Shown here: positions 46,346 to 57,455 of the stretch, piece after piece
Position numbering within the stretch: the first letter of the stretch is position 1
Layout of the letters: every line of letters begins with the position of its first letter
Assembly (NCBI GenBank): GCA_902702965.1
Contig: CACRXP010001000.1
Span: 101,033 to 165,032 of the forward strand
DNA from: Spirometra erinaceieuropaei
Lineage: Eukaryota; Platyhelminthes; Cestoda; Diphyllobothriidea; Diphyllobothriidae
Direction: 5' to 3'
Length of the DNA stretch: 64,000 nucleotides
Made by a program: the position numbers and the translations under genes
The notes under the pieces: generated by a model
Told to the model about the DNA's origin: nothing
Seen by the model: only the letters and a program-made list of their open reading frames with translations
Databases searched by the model: none

Positions 46346-46934
46346 TTAACTATAACCTTTATTATGCAACCTATTATCTAACTCAAAACCTACTCCTGAA
46401 GTTCACTACACATTTGGTCGTAATCCTAACACTTGCCTTTGTCTTTATCCCTATCTAAGGCATGATCCATCTAACCTTAGACTCAACTCCACAATATAGC
46501 CTAACCTGAACCTCACAGTAACCTTTAACGCCCACTACCAGTACTTTAGAAACATCAACTACTCATATGGAAAGAAATAGAGAAAAAATCTTGACACCCA
46601 TGTGAGATCCTATCAGTTTGTGCGAGCATGTTTTGTCGGTGTTAAATTATCTCGGATCGCCAAAAGCATTGTTCTAAGGCTGAATGCAGTATGACAAACA
46701 GCCTAAATTCAACGGAAAGGAACGTGCAACCGGAGGTAGATTTTTCAGCAACCCTAACTTAAGACGCCTATCTAAATGAAATAAGTAGATGTTTGGGGAA
46801 ATATTGACCAGGCGAGGTCACATATCCAACCGCTATAGAATTTTAGTCTAACATCCACTTCCCAGCTCTCGATATAGAAATAAAACCCCTAAACCACTGA
46901 CAGGAATCTCTAAATATGCGTTCAGTCAAAAGGA

Positions 46935-47907
46935 GTCATTAAAAGAGTTTGCAATATTGCGAGTGCAATATAAAGTCGCCTAAACACTGGACATGTTGGC
47001 TTTCGATCGAAAACTTTCCAAGCTACCCTCGTCAACACTTTCGACAAGTGGGGATGAAATGTCGACTATCTCGTGGTATAGTCCTGTGGCATTTCAGACA
47101 CCAAGATGTGGGTCTTTTAGGTAACTTCTTGTCGGCCGTCTAAAAAGCCATAGTTGGTTAAAAAACGACTACTTAAATAGTGCACATTTTCTCTACTGAT
47201 TTTTGATGCCCTTGCAGATTTGAATAAATTTTATAAAAGGCCTCCATAAAAACAGCATGTCCTGTAATCAGTCGATGGTAAATTACGTCTTATTGAAATT
47301 TTATACTTGAGGAAAGGGCACACTTCGGTCCTAAAAGTCCTTAATTGTGTCCATTCGAATTACAATGAGGCTGGGTGTTGAGTTATGCTCCTCTTCAAAT
47401 ATGAAAAGTAGTCCAAATCCGTTGCAACATTTTATGGACCCCCATATGACACTTTATTAATGGCACGGGAAGCACATAGCCTGTTGACAATAAATAAATC
47501 CTTAACGCAAATTCAACAAAAAATTGAGCTGAAAATTATTCAAGATTGAAAAACGTCTTCAAAACTAAAAGACACCGTTTTTGAGAGTAAGGGGTTTGAA
47601 AGAAATGTGATTTACGACCAAATGAATACGAAGAAATAGTGTTTCATGGATATTTTCTACAAAATTTACTCGAATTTGCAGGGCGTCGAAAATCAATGGA
47701 GAAAGTATGCACTACTTAATTGGTCACTTTTTGCCGAGTATGATGTTTGCAGACGACTGAAAAAAGTGCATTGAAAAGCCAACATTCTGGCCTATCCGAA
47801 ATATCACGGGATCATACCACAAGATAATCGATGTTACAACCCCACTTAAGCAATCTGTCCGAATTTCAGAATTTCGGTTAACGTTTCAAGCGATTGGTCA
47901 CTGACTG
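46935..47907. mobile_element. palindromic element, diverged (family A variant)
   Basis: Left-arm landmarks are TTGGCTTTCGATCGAAAAC, TAAAAAACGACTACTTAAATAG and AAATTACGTCTTATTG. Right-arm landmarks are GTATGCACTACTTAATTGG and ATTTCGGTTAACGTTTCAAG. It ends GGTCACTGACTG followed by TA. It is within the TRPM intron between the pre-S1 and linker exons. Confidence 0.55.
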
Positions 47908-48048
47908 TAGTTCGTGACTGAGTTTCTGAGGCCAGTACACAACTTGCCCTATCTGATGCTAAAATGATATTGCGTAGCAACGGGGGGCATTTGTGCAGTA
48001 ATAAAGTTGAAATTATATGCCAATAATACGAAATTCCAAGGAACGCAC

Positions 48049-48252
48049 CTGTTCAGTATCTTGCAGAATTCCACAGTTATCCATACGGGCATACCTGACC
48101 AGTTGTGGAATGAAGAATGGTAGCGTCAGACCCAGAAACGCACAGCAAAGCAGCTGAAAAGACAATAGCAGCGACAGGAGATAATTGCAGTTTATCAAGC
48201 CATCTTCAAAGTCAACTGGACTGTGAAGGGAAATAGAAGTTATTACCACAGA
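48049..48252 (-). CDS. TRPM exon: pre-S1 hydrophobic helix
   Basis: The reading contains a hydrophobic run (LLSLLLSFQLLCCAFLGLTL) followed by PFFIPQLVRYARMDNCG and ILQDTEQ, with donor GTGCGT. TRPM channels have a pre-S1 helix at this point, between the homology region and S1. I placed the acceptor at TACTCTAAAG (exon start 48252) because it gives phase 0 on both sides. A more canonical acceptor (CCTTCACAG, start 48220) also exists but would break the frame unless another exon is present. The 5' boundary is therefore less certain than the core. Confidence 0.82.
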
Positions 48253-48539
48253 CTTTAGAGTAAAAAAATATCTTGAGTTAGGATGAAACTGCTTTCGGAC
48301 ACGGAATTCTTTTCTGAACCGATTTTACGGTGATGTAAGCCGTTGGCGGTGGCTGCTTTTAGTTGAAAACTCTTTTAAAACCGAAAAAAAGACCCTTTCC
48401 TCAAATGTGAAATTCGAAGGAGACGTAGTTTAAGAGTAAATGAATAAAAGAAAGAATACTTCTGCCCATAGCCGCCTTTAATTTTTTTCAGAAATTTATC
48501 GCTAATTTGGAGTAAATCATTTTAAGCAGACCTAAATTT

Positions 48540-49145
48540 ACTGTATGAATATTTGGGCCGCAGTCCATCAGCTACAGCGGGTAACCCTGCAATATTCATT
48601 GACTGCCGACAGGCAGCTAGTAGTATACTTGAGGGTAAGGGGATTCCATACTAACAGCACAAGTACTAGCTAAAAGCCCATACGCGCGTGTTTCGCCGAT
48701 ATTCTGTCGCTGCATGATACAGCTGTGAGGTGTTCGGCTCATCAGTGCGTCCCCCAAACATTTCCCCTCTGCTTTCTGGCAGATACTTCAATTTACAAAT
48801 TGTTGCTTTTTAATTTACTCAGAAACGAACTGCAAACTAGGAGTAGATGGAGTGGATGATGGAATTCGGTCCAAATATTCATACATAAAAACTTCGGTCC
48901 GAATCTATAGACCTAGAATATACTGATCTAATCCAAGTTCGCAGTTAATTTCGGAAAAATTTAAAAGGCAACAATTTGTAAATTGAAGAATCTACGAGGA
49001 AACAGGTGGGGAGTGCTGGAGGACTCACCAATAAGTTGAATCCCTTGCAGCTGTGTCATGCAGCGGCAGAATATCAGCGAAACATGCGTGTATGGACTTT
49101 TGGCTAGTACCTGTGCTGTTAGTATGGAATCCCGTTACCCTAACA
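48540..49145. mobile_element. foldback element, second family, copy 1
   Basis: The left arm holds TACTAACAGCACAAGTACTAGC, CCCATACGCGCGTGTTTCGCC and AATTTACAAATTGTTGC. The right arm holds GCAACAATTTGTAAATTG, GGCGAAA-like CAGCGAAACATGCGTGTATGG and AGTACCTGTGCTGTTAGTATGG, which are the reverse complements. The arms of about 175 bp are separated by about 140 bp. No coding frame is present. It lies in the TRPM intron upstream of the pre-S1 exon. Confidence 0.8.
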
Positions 49146-49769
49146 TTGAGAGATTTTCCCAATAAAATCAGGGCTGATTGTATCACCAATTTGGCATTTA
49201 AGGGAGTGAAACCCTGTGGTGAAAACCGTAAAAGGGTCTGTCCTCTGAAGAGACAGGCACTGAACGTCGTATGCGTTCATGAATTAGTTGCATGGAAATT
49301 TTGAGGCGTATTCAGGTTATCAGTAGAATCTAAAAAAAAGATATGTTTAAAATTACGGCAGAAATTTTGTAAAGGAATGAACGGAAGAGAAGAAAGGTGG
49401 ACTGGAGGCCTGGTACCATAGAACTTCCAGTATTATCGCGATAACATCAGACTGATCATATGATCAGGTAACTGCAGCTTTTCCAGATGCCCTCGGACGC
49501 GATGATGTCCGAGGTCTAGGGTAAGGAAATTGTTTCGGTCTCTGAAAGGTTTTCGGCACATATATTAAACGGTATACTTTAAGTTTCGGAACCGCATGCG
49601 TACGCATTCTAGTGATCTGGTGACCGGATAATTCAGCCAACTCCAAACTAACTTGTACTCAGAATGGGGGGCGTAACTGCGTAAGCATGCCGGATGGAGA
49701 TTGTGCGGGTAGGGTACCTTGCTTGATTATCTTAGAACGGTTTACTTGCAATCCAGAACACACAGGCTT

Positions 49770-49770
<1 letters not shown>

Positions 49771-49847
<77 letters not shown>
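49771..49847. repeat. ACT trinucleotide microsatellite
   Basis: About 25 uninterrupted ACT units, in the TRPM intron upstream of the pre-S1 exon. Same unit as the array at 39683. Confidence 0.98.
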
Positions 49848-50381
49848 CGTCGATGTTATTGCATATGAGTACTGGATAAGCCTGTGAATGTGGCAAGATG
49901 ATATTTAGGTCGTAATTTAACCCACGAGTAGGTAAGCAGTTAGCCACAGCTGATTGCACTGAGCGGTATATGGAAAACTGGAAACCAGCTAGTGCTGTCG
50001 GACTTTCGTGTGCACCAATTAAAAGCCCTCTCGTATAACTCTGGTTGAGAGAACAGAGATCTGCCTTACATTAGCCAGAATGTGTGTGATTTCCCAGCTC
50101 TCTGACGCACCTATTAAGGCATGGATAGCTGTCTTTGAGTGAACTCTTTTTTACTGATCTTCGATCAGGAGATCGCAAAGCGCGGATAAGTATGAAGTAG
50201 TACTAATTTTATAGACCCTTAATCTCAGTAAAGACAGCTTCGGATGGCTGATTTGTTAGAAGGGGAAGGTACAGGCGCGTAGGCGTTTCTTCCAAACTGA
50301 AATAAGCCTGCGTGCCCCTCCTCTGAGTGGTTCGTCTTTTTCCGGGGGGCGGGGGGGGGGGAGGAAGGCTCAGTCTCTTAC

Positions 50382-50607
50382 ACGGAAGATGGAGTTCTTG
50401 GGGGACAACTTGCCCATCCAGACCTCTGACAGGAAGTCCTGGCAGCAGGGATGGGACATGAAGTGGATGCAGCTCCCACGCGCGGCTAGGCGGATGACTG
50501 CGTTGCTGCCGTAGTCTTCCAACTCGCGATAGAGCAGCATCTTGGCACGTGCACTGTCCTCTGCATAGCACTCCTCCAGAACCTCCTCCGCCTTCTCCTC
50601 GAAGACT
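50382..50607 (-). CDS. TRPM exon: last part of the homology region
   Basis: The acceptor is ATTGCAG and the donor GTAAGAG. This is a strongly recognisable TRPM segment: an acidic helix (VFEEKAEEVLEECYAEDSA), then YRELEDYGSNAVIRLA, then IHFMSHPCCQDFLSEVWMGK and LSPKNSIFR. The family pattern is AxxExxxxFVSHxxxQxFLxxxWxGxL, directly before the pre-S1 helix. The conserved His of the SH dipeptide, the QDFL and the Trp of the WMG turn are present. A GC-rich and poly-G stretch follows directly downstream of the donor (50343-50362). Confidence 0.93.
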
Positions 50608-51989
50608 CTGCAATGGTGAAAGTGGGGGCAGGGAAAAAGGGGGAGTGCTTAAAAACAGCCCACAGAAGGTGAGAGATTGAACTTTGCGAACGAAGATGCC
50701 GACCGTGCGTTCCACAGCACAGTGGGCGAGGGGACGGTGACTTGTGAAGTACTCACCGCACTTTCCCCCCTTACCCATCGTGCTCTGGCGACGAGACAGT
50801 GTCAAGGTGACCGCAGGCGGGCGAGGACAAAGGAGTTGACAACGCCAAACAGCCCGCCTACGCGTGCCACACACGAGCTGGTCGGAACTTTAGGTGCACC
50901 AGGCTACATGGAGGGGTATTCTTCCCACGTAAGTGAGGTGTGCATATACTCATATGCGACTGCTCGACCGCCAGACCGGCTCTGGTAATGTGGATTAAGG
51001 TGACGTGCATGTGTGGGTCGTAGAGTAGACTCATATGTGGCCTAGGGATGTGTACGCTTGGGCAGGTAAAGGGAGGTGTTGTGATGGAGTCTGAACAGTG
51101 GTGTTTCATCAAAGATCTTCAGTGAAGCGCATATGTCCATTTCCGTCAGGCAGTCAGGATAGATAAGTGAAAGCCGCTCTCATGTAGCACTACATGTTCT
51201 CAATCGCAGTCGGCAAAGTATAAGTCCCATAGATTAATTACTAGAAGCAATGGGTCCCGGTCAGGTACGATGACACTTTCAGTTGGGCATGGTTGCTGGA
51301 TGGCGGTCAATAGGCCGGAAGCCGCCATTTCGGTGCCCCTGTTTTTACTGGCAGTACTTCTAGACAGTAATACTACTGCGAATGCCCATATCCCAAAAAA
51401 GTCATTCAGTCTCGTTGGACGGCAGGTATGCGCGTCCCACCAACGCGTCATCCGCCTGTGGCATGCACGCACTCGACAGCGTCTCGCCATTAACTACGAT
51501 CACAGTGCGTCCTTGAAACTTCACTGGTCGGTATCAGTGAGTAGTTGCTCGGCCATCCTAGTCCTTCGTTTTTGGGACGGATTGGGCAGGATGCTAAGCA
51601 ACCTGTATGAGATACCATAGATACACGCCATTTTCCAGCGAGAAAACTCGCAGGTACCAATACATTTTTTCGTGGACGATGTGAGTGGTTTGGGACAATG
51701 GTCAAGCACGCATATCCTTCGTGTTTTTGCGGAGCGTCATTGCGAGTCATAACAAATATTAATCAGCATCATCAGGTTTATATAAAGGTCTAGGTGACCT
51801 GTTCCGTGGCTCAGCCTGTTACTCTCCCGATTTTCGACTGTAGAATTACAGGGAAAATCCAGCTGAAAAAGAGCGGGTAAGAAGATGCAGAAAGTTTGAG
51901 ACGATTAGCAGTTAGTTAGGAAACGAAAGAGAGCTATCGACCATGGCCAGCCGGAGGCTGGTGGGATGAAGATGAATATGTATGTCCCA

Positions 51990-52415
51990 GGTTCTTGTAG
52001 GAACGGTAGGCAAGGAACGGCCACCCGAAGAACTTCATCAACAGTCGCATGCGTACACACCCACGACGAACAAACGGGAGAGAGAAGCCACCAATTTGGC
52101 TTTCGTCACCCGTACGTAAAGAATGTGTCCGAGGCAACAGAACGCATTGCGGTGGAGTTAGGCGTGGACATCGCCCATCGTCCGACAGCTACTGTGCGCA
52201 CTAGGCTCATGCAGATAAAAGACCGGCTCGACGCAGGTGGACAGTCGGGCGTAGTTTGCTAAATTCTGCGCCAGGACTGTCCTTGCCCTTATACAGGCCA
52301 AACGGGACGACGACTTGGCTTGCGAATGCTCGAACACAAAGGGGCCGTTCGGAGAGACGACTCGCTGTCTCAAGTTGCTACTTACACGCCGGAGGAAGGT
52401 CAGGAGTCCTGTAGC
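51990..52415 (+). mobile_element. Penelope-like element, GIY-YIG fragment (copy 4)
   Basis: One frame reads GFRHPYVKNVSEATERIAVE, LGVDIAHRPTATVRTRLMQI, KDRLDAGGQSGVVC, a TAA at about 52260, then ILRQDCPCPYTGQTGRRLGL and RMLEHKGAVRRDDSLSQVAT. The GVVC-I...YTGQTGRR part is the GIY-YIG core with its conserved Arg. Only one stop interrupts the frame. After about 52415 the match is replaced by a short inverted repeat. It lies in the 3364-bp TRPM intron, antisense to the gene. Confidence 0.8.
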
Positions 52416-52419
52416 GGGC

Positions 52420-52715
52420 AGCCATCATGACCGGTCTAGTGTCATTGTTCAAGACCTCGCTGCCTCAAGGTCATTCACCAGTTTGGAGGGTTTGTTGTTC
52501 ACAGAACCCCGAATTGTCCTCTCAGGCGGCAGTGGCCACTGGCGGAGCCAGGTGACCCCGACGTGATCGACGCGCAAACTCCAGACGTAGCTGAAGTCGG
52601 TCGAGTGGCTTCAGATCAGCTCGTCCGGGACGGCTCGCTGCAAGAGGGGAATGACCTTGTGGCAGCGAGGTCTTGAACAATGACACCAGACCGGTCATGA
52701 TGGCTGCCCGCTACA
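52420..52715. repeat. repeat with inverted ends
   Basis: CATCATGACCGGTCTAGTGTC (52425) and TTCAAGACCTCGCTGCC face their reverse complements at 52655-52705. The interior matches the repeat at 38120. It interrupts the PLE fragment that ends at 52415. Confidence 0.65.
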
Positions 52716-53374
52716 GTCCGACTTTGCGAGCACACGAACATTGGTGCGAGCCGGCAACAAGACGGAGCAAGGACTGTTGGAAGTGTGGGTATAAGACGCC
52801 ACAGCTCCTTCAATAGGCACATTGAATTACCCCAGTGTCAGCATGTGGCACGCCCCTGCAGCCAAGTGGCGCGGCCCACTTCCCCGACAAAGACGCACGC
52901 CGTCACTGCGCCGTGAGTCAAGCGGCGCGAACCCGACACTGCCGCGGACACCACCTCCCCCCACCCCAGCGTTCGACTACAAAACCGGGTAAGATCCTAT
53001 TTTGTAGCCGCACTTGTTAGGAGTTAGGGTTAGGGGCTAGGGTTAGTTGTTAGTGTTGGGGGTTAGGGGTTAGTGTTAAACCCCCTATTGCCACCGGTCC
53101 CGTATGACAGGCGGCTGGGGCTCGTCCACTGCAGGTGCGACCTAGGACTTTTCACTAGTTGTTCGAAGGCTCAGACTAATAAACCTACCGTTCTAGTGAT
53201 CGCGTTTTTGTCTTCGTTTCAGGACCTACTAGGTCACATGAGGCAGATAACGCGCCCAAAATCCGACTCTTAAACGTTCTTGTTTTTTCGTCGTCTGTAA
53301 GTGGGACAGAGGCTTGTATCGACTCACTTCTACGTGATGATTCTTTAAGCCTGATAGGCCGAAATAGACTCTAC

Positions 53375-53690
53375 ATTCCCTTGTCTTTGTCAGTAATGTC
53401 ACTCTGCCTATACCATGCGCCGCTATGCGGCTGCTGGTTGGGCTCGAGAGAGAGAGCCCGTAAGGCACAACAGAACGAGTGAGTTCCGTAAGAACGCTCG
53501 GTGAGCGCCCCCTACCGTTGTATATTCCCGATCGAAACCGACAAGGCAACGGGCTCGTTGCCCAGCGGTAAGGGGCGTGGACTTCTAACTAACAGGTCGC
53601 GAGTTCAAGCCTCAGGTGTTCCACACTTCGGGGTTGGGCATGACTGGCTGACGACCAGTCTCCCTGGTCTTTGTCGGTAATGCCATTCTA
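53375..53690. repeat. tRNA-derived SINE head and full copy
   Basis: A reverse head (CCTTGTCTTTGTCAGTAATG... GGGCTCGAGAGAGAGAGCCC) is followed by a plus-strand body at 53551 (GGGCTCGTTGCCCAGCGGTA, GTGGACTTCTAACTAACAGG) and tail ending TTTGTCGGTAATGCC. It lies in the TRPM intron next to a PLE fragment. Confidence 0.7.
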
Positions 53691-53971
53691 CTCTACATTC
53701 CCTTACTCGGATTAACGGGCTTTTTATTCAAAAGCTACGGTTGGCTTTTGCACTGTAAGCTGCATCTCTCCGGGGATATCGTGGGAGAGTTCGGTCTGAG
53801 AAGGGTTTTTGAATTATAAAGCCAAGGACCGATAAGCTGAACGGCACCGAACGGTGGAGGTAGGGGAGAGAGAGCGTTTTTCCAACGGCGCATGTGCTTG
53901 CGTTGGTTGTATGGACACCCAAAATCCCAAGTCAATAAAGCAGAGTCTTCAAAAAGAAAGAGCCTTCTTAC

Positions 53972-54072
53972 CGCGCATGTCTTTCGAACTCCGACTTCTG
54001 GGCCAGGTCAGTGGTGGACTCGGACATCTTCCCCAACAGGACCGTGCAGAACATGGCGCCACCGATTGGTTC
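53972..54072 (-). CDS. TRPM exon: homology region
   Basis: The acceptor is CAACTCAG and the donor GTAAGA. The reading runs EPIGGAMFCTVLLGKMSEST and then TDLAQKSEFERHA, with a shared Arg codon at the end. TRPM proteins have here a Gly/Ala-rich helix (the IGAALAASKIL type) followed by a charged helix with repeated Glu. The match in order and spacing with the preceding and following exons makes the assignment firm. The downstream intron is 3364 bp and holds a PLE fragment and SINEs. Confidence 0.88.
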
Positions 54073-54115
54073 CTGAGTTGAAAGGCGGTTAGACAAAGAT
54101 CCACAGAGGGCTTAC

Positions 54116-54228
54116 CTTCTCGTAGGCCCAGAACAGTTGGGCCAGTTTCACTTTGCCCAGGAGAATACACATGAGCATCAGCTCCTTGGCTGGCCGCTCC
54201 ATGGTGACCTTGGACATGGCGGCAAAAC
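54116..54228 (-). CDS. TRPM exon: homology region, helical segment
   Basis: The acceptor is CTCTACCAG and the donor GTAAGC. The reading includes FAAMSKVTMERPAKELMLMC and then ILLGKVKLAQLFWAYEK. This corresponds to the family pattern in which a Pro-x-x-Glu/Asp-Leu helix is followed by a segment ending in FW and a charged pair (for example, the ELLIWALLTNRREMAELFW type of TRPM segment). It is cytoplasmic and part of the N-terminal TRPM homology region. It is separated from the next exon by an intron of only 43 bp. Confidence 0.88.
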
Positions 54229-54649
54229 CTGGTAGAGCCACGGGGGCGGGGGGAAGGGGAGAAGAGGAAGTGAAGTTTATGTAGAAGTGTCAGAGGGTGG
54301 TCCTGCCTTCTTTACTGTTACGATGCCTTTGATCGGCTGGTCCACTGAAAGTGAACACGGACAGTGCGGCCGTAGACAAGAAGCTAGGGGCACTCGGCCA
54401 TGACGGCGCTAAAGTGCACGCCTGAACTCATGAACCACGGACTTTAAATCTGTCTCGAAATGGGAGGGAGTACTTAAGCGATTACGCAGGAAAACAACTG
54501 TCCTGGGACATGTTTCTGGATCTACTCAGACCTGCGTCACTGATCGTTGATTGATAAATACCTCCAATATGACTGCCGTCTGTCCTGTTGCTACTTTTAT
54601 CTCAGATAATGGGGTCCTACAGGAGTTCGAAAGCTCGGACAAATAAATA

Positions 54650-55125
54650 TATGGTTCAACTGTGAAAAACTCGGCGTACTCGATGGGATTCGAGTCTGCG
54701 ACAGCCACGGGAAGGCATTACAGATAGAGAATTCAGCTGTAGCCATATAGACGGCGCAAGAAACTATTGCCCAAGGGAGTGTACGGAAGTCAAGGACCTA
54801 TAAAATGTCGTAATTCGGCCTAAACTTCTTTCGGAATTCGATCGCATTCGGCCAGGTTTTGCACAAAGAGATTAGGAAATCCTGCTTGGGTAGTCAGCTT
54901 ACTGTATCAGATTTGGTGGATTCCAGACGTTGCAGTAAGTTGGGCGGGTAAACTTAACCCAAATGCAATTAAACTCGCGTCATCCGGTGGGGCCTCGCAG
55001 CTCAGATGGCTAGAGCGTTGGGTGTACTAAAACCTCCCCTTGCTGTAGTGGGTTCGAATCCTACCGAGGCACCGAGTTTCCCGCAGTTGGTCCATAGAAA
55101 ATTATTTGAAATCTGCCAAAACGCC
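54650..55125. repeat. second locus of the tRNA-like repeat pair
   Basis: The plus-strand tRNA-like unit at 54991-55072 (GGCCTCGCAGCTCAGATGGC through GTGGGTTCGAATCCTACCG) has the same flanks as at 3256. An inverted, more decayed partner starts at 54653 (TCAACTGTGAAAAACTCGGC). The spacer segment TACTGTATCAGATTTGGTGG is the reverse complement of spacer sequence at about 3087-3106, so the two loci share one palindromic element structure. Confidence 0.65.
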
Positions 55126-55249
55126 TCTAAAAGAAATTATTATGTCAGAGTGTAACCAGGCGACAATTTGACCGTCGCAAGGACGACTACCGCCAGGTAT
55201 CCGACGGAGTAGGCACAGCACCGATGACTTGCCCGTGAATTGGTTTATA

Positions 55250-55640
55250 GCGAGGCAGGCTTGCACGGCGTCAATCGCTCTCTCTCTCTCCTCTTTCCTC
55301 CGATTACAAGAAAACATCAAGACGATCAAAGGTGGACGCGGACGCAGTGGTTGATAAGTCCAGACGACCCGTCCACAAACGAGCTGGTCGGTTTGGATCT
55401 CACATCAACAAGAGTGCCATAAGACCCACATGGAGGACGATTCGTAGCATCCTGTCTCCCAGTGTTCCAGTCACTATAAAATACTTTGAGCCATGAATTT
55501 TCGTCCTCCACAATAAGCGTAATGGCTGGCGAAGTCAAACAACCCGTCTTCGCGTGCCACACACGGACGACTTTGATATCACGTGTGTGAGGGTGTCGTA
55601 AAGGCCACATTAAGAGGGAAGCAGTGGAGCCTGACTGTCA
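55250..55640. repeat. repeat family with the TACGCGTGCCACACAC motif
   Basis: GCGTGCCACACAC with flanking AAACAACCCGTCTTC lies at about 55535-55563. Related motifs occur at 2020-2045, 5170-5195, 50850-50875 and 57385-57408. GGCAGGCTTGCACGGCG...TAAAGGCCACATTAAGAGGG aligns with 5045-5255. No coding frame is conserved. Confidence 0.5.
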
Positions 55641-56131
55641 GTCCTTTAGTCACTCTAAAGTACTCCCATGGAGACCGAATTACCCCGACGGCTGCCAACC
55701 TTCCAAGTCATGACTGGTAGGGCACGGGAATATGGACTCCCCGTATCACAGGCGGCCTTGCGTTAATTTCCAGCGGGTGTTGAGGCCAGTGTTTGGGCTA
55801 GGGTTAGAGGGGTTGGCGTTGGGATTAGTACACGAGAAAAAGGTAGTTTCCGAAGCCTAGTACAAAGCCAGCCGTAGTGCGGGGGGCGGTCCATATTCCA
55901 GATTCCGACCCCTCTTAGCGTGTGGTTGTAGATTCGTGCGTGTTAGATCTTCTGCAATGAGGAATGCGTTGATTCGTCGCACCTTTCCTCTGTATTCCTC
56001 ATCCCATGCACCGGTTGAGTACACGAGACTGTCAGGCAACTGTTGATTGGATTAGGATATGACCAAGTAGGGCAGAAAGACAAGGAGAACGAAAAAAAGG
56101 TGGTCATGGGAGGGGATTTGGGGAGACTTAC

Positions 56132-56164
56132 TCGCTAATGTCTCCGGCACACACTGTTCCAGTT
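56132..56164 (-). CDS. TRPM microexon of 33 bp
   Basis: A short exon with acceptor TTCATTAG and donor GTAAGT, reading LEQCVPETLA plus shared codons at both ends. It is accepted because it takes two bases from the upstream exon's single A and leaves one A that completes a Ser codon with the next exon. Without it the flanking exons would be out of phase. It lies alone between introns of 2570 and 1903 bp. A cDNA would be needed to be certain. Confidence 0.6.
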
Positions 56165-56711
56165 CTAATGAAGAAAGAGGCGGGCAAACGTTAAGGTGGT
56201 GAGGTTCAGAGCATACAGTGAGTCCGATCTATTGGAAATAATTCAGTTATACTGCGGGCAAAATACAGCTTTTTGAGGAATTGAGATGAATTTTTGGATT
56301 GCCTACCGTTTTTCTCACAATAAAATGGGGGTTTGGTCCGGGGCACAATTCTGTGATGCAAATACCCAAACTAAAATGGTTTGAAGAGTGCCTTTACGAG
56401 GACAATCAAAAAAGACCGAGTAAAAATCAGATGTCATTAGTATTTAGGAGAACCCTGTGACAGACATGCAGCATGAAAGAATTTTGGATAAGTTTAACTC
56501 TGGATTGATGAATGCCACCATAAAATAGACGCACCAAACTCAGGACTAAAAAACGGTGGGATCAGGATCTACTTTGGTTACTGAGAGAAAAGTTGTAGCA
56601 TTTGGGTCACAGACTCGGACGGCGTGATTACGCACTTCAACCACTAAAGCCTCATAACCAGCGACGGACTGATTTCGGCTGAGTGACCAAATCGAATAAG
56701 CCAAATATAGC

Positions 56712-57275
56712 CATTCATTAACTGCCGACAGGCAGCTAGTAGTATACTTCAGGTTGAGGTGGTATCATACTAACAGCACAGGTACTAGCCAAAAGCCCAT
56801 ACGCGCGTGTTTCGCCGATCCATGGCGCAGCTGCGAGGGGTTCGGCTCGTCAGTGGGTCCCCCAGCATTCCCTACGTGTCTTCTGGTGGATACTCCAATC
56901 TAATTAGTATGGTATTGTCTTAACCTGAAGTATACTACTAGCTGCCTGTCTGCAGTTAATGAATATTACGCGGTTACCCGCTGTGGCTGGTGGAGTTTGG
57001 CCCAAATATTCATACATAAAATTCTCGGCCTGAGCCTATAGACCTTGAATAAACTGCTCTACTCCCACTTCGTAGATAATTTCTGAGGAAATTAAAAAAC
57101 GAAAATTTCTAGATTGGAGTATCTACCAGAAAACACACAGGGAATGCTGGGGGATCCACTGACGAGCCGAACTCCTCGCAGCAGCGGCATGCAGCGGCAG
57201 AATATCAGCGAAACCCGCGTGTATGGGCTTTTGGTTAGTACCTGTGCTGTTAGTATGGTATCACCTTAACCTGAA
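56712..57275. mobile_element. foldback element, second family, copy 2
   Basis: The order is as in the copy at 48540: GCCGACAGGCAGCTAGTAGT, TACTAACAGCACAGGTACTAGC, CCCATACGCGCGTGTTTCGCC on the left and the reverse complements on the right. An additional inverted copy of the outer end (AGTATACTACTAGCTGCCTG, near 56935) sits near the middle, so the structure is nested. It lies in the TRPM intron after the charged-linker exon. Confidence 0.8.
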
Positions 57276-57455
57276 GTCTCCAGAGTCGACCTCAATCTCT
57301 CTTCTCTATCTATCAGGCTTCAGTGTATTGTCTGAGCCAGTCAGTCATCTGGCGCGTGGTTTGGGTGCAAGTCGCTGACGACTGAATAGCCTGTCTACGC
57401 GTGCCACACACAACCTAACCCTCACACAGCACCGGGATTTCATATACTAAGGGGT

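Noticed and set aside
48221..48252. Canonical CCTTCACAG acceptor for the pre-S1 exon (start 48220)
   Set aside because: It would break the frame with the upstream exon unless an unseen exon exists; the TACTCTAAAG acceptor keeps phase. The issue is not fully settled.
50209..50874. Minus-strand open frame of 221 codons
   Set aside because: It overlaps the TRPM exon 50382-50607 in a different frame; the TRPM frame has the conserved motifs and correct splice phases.
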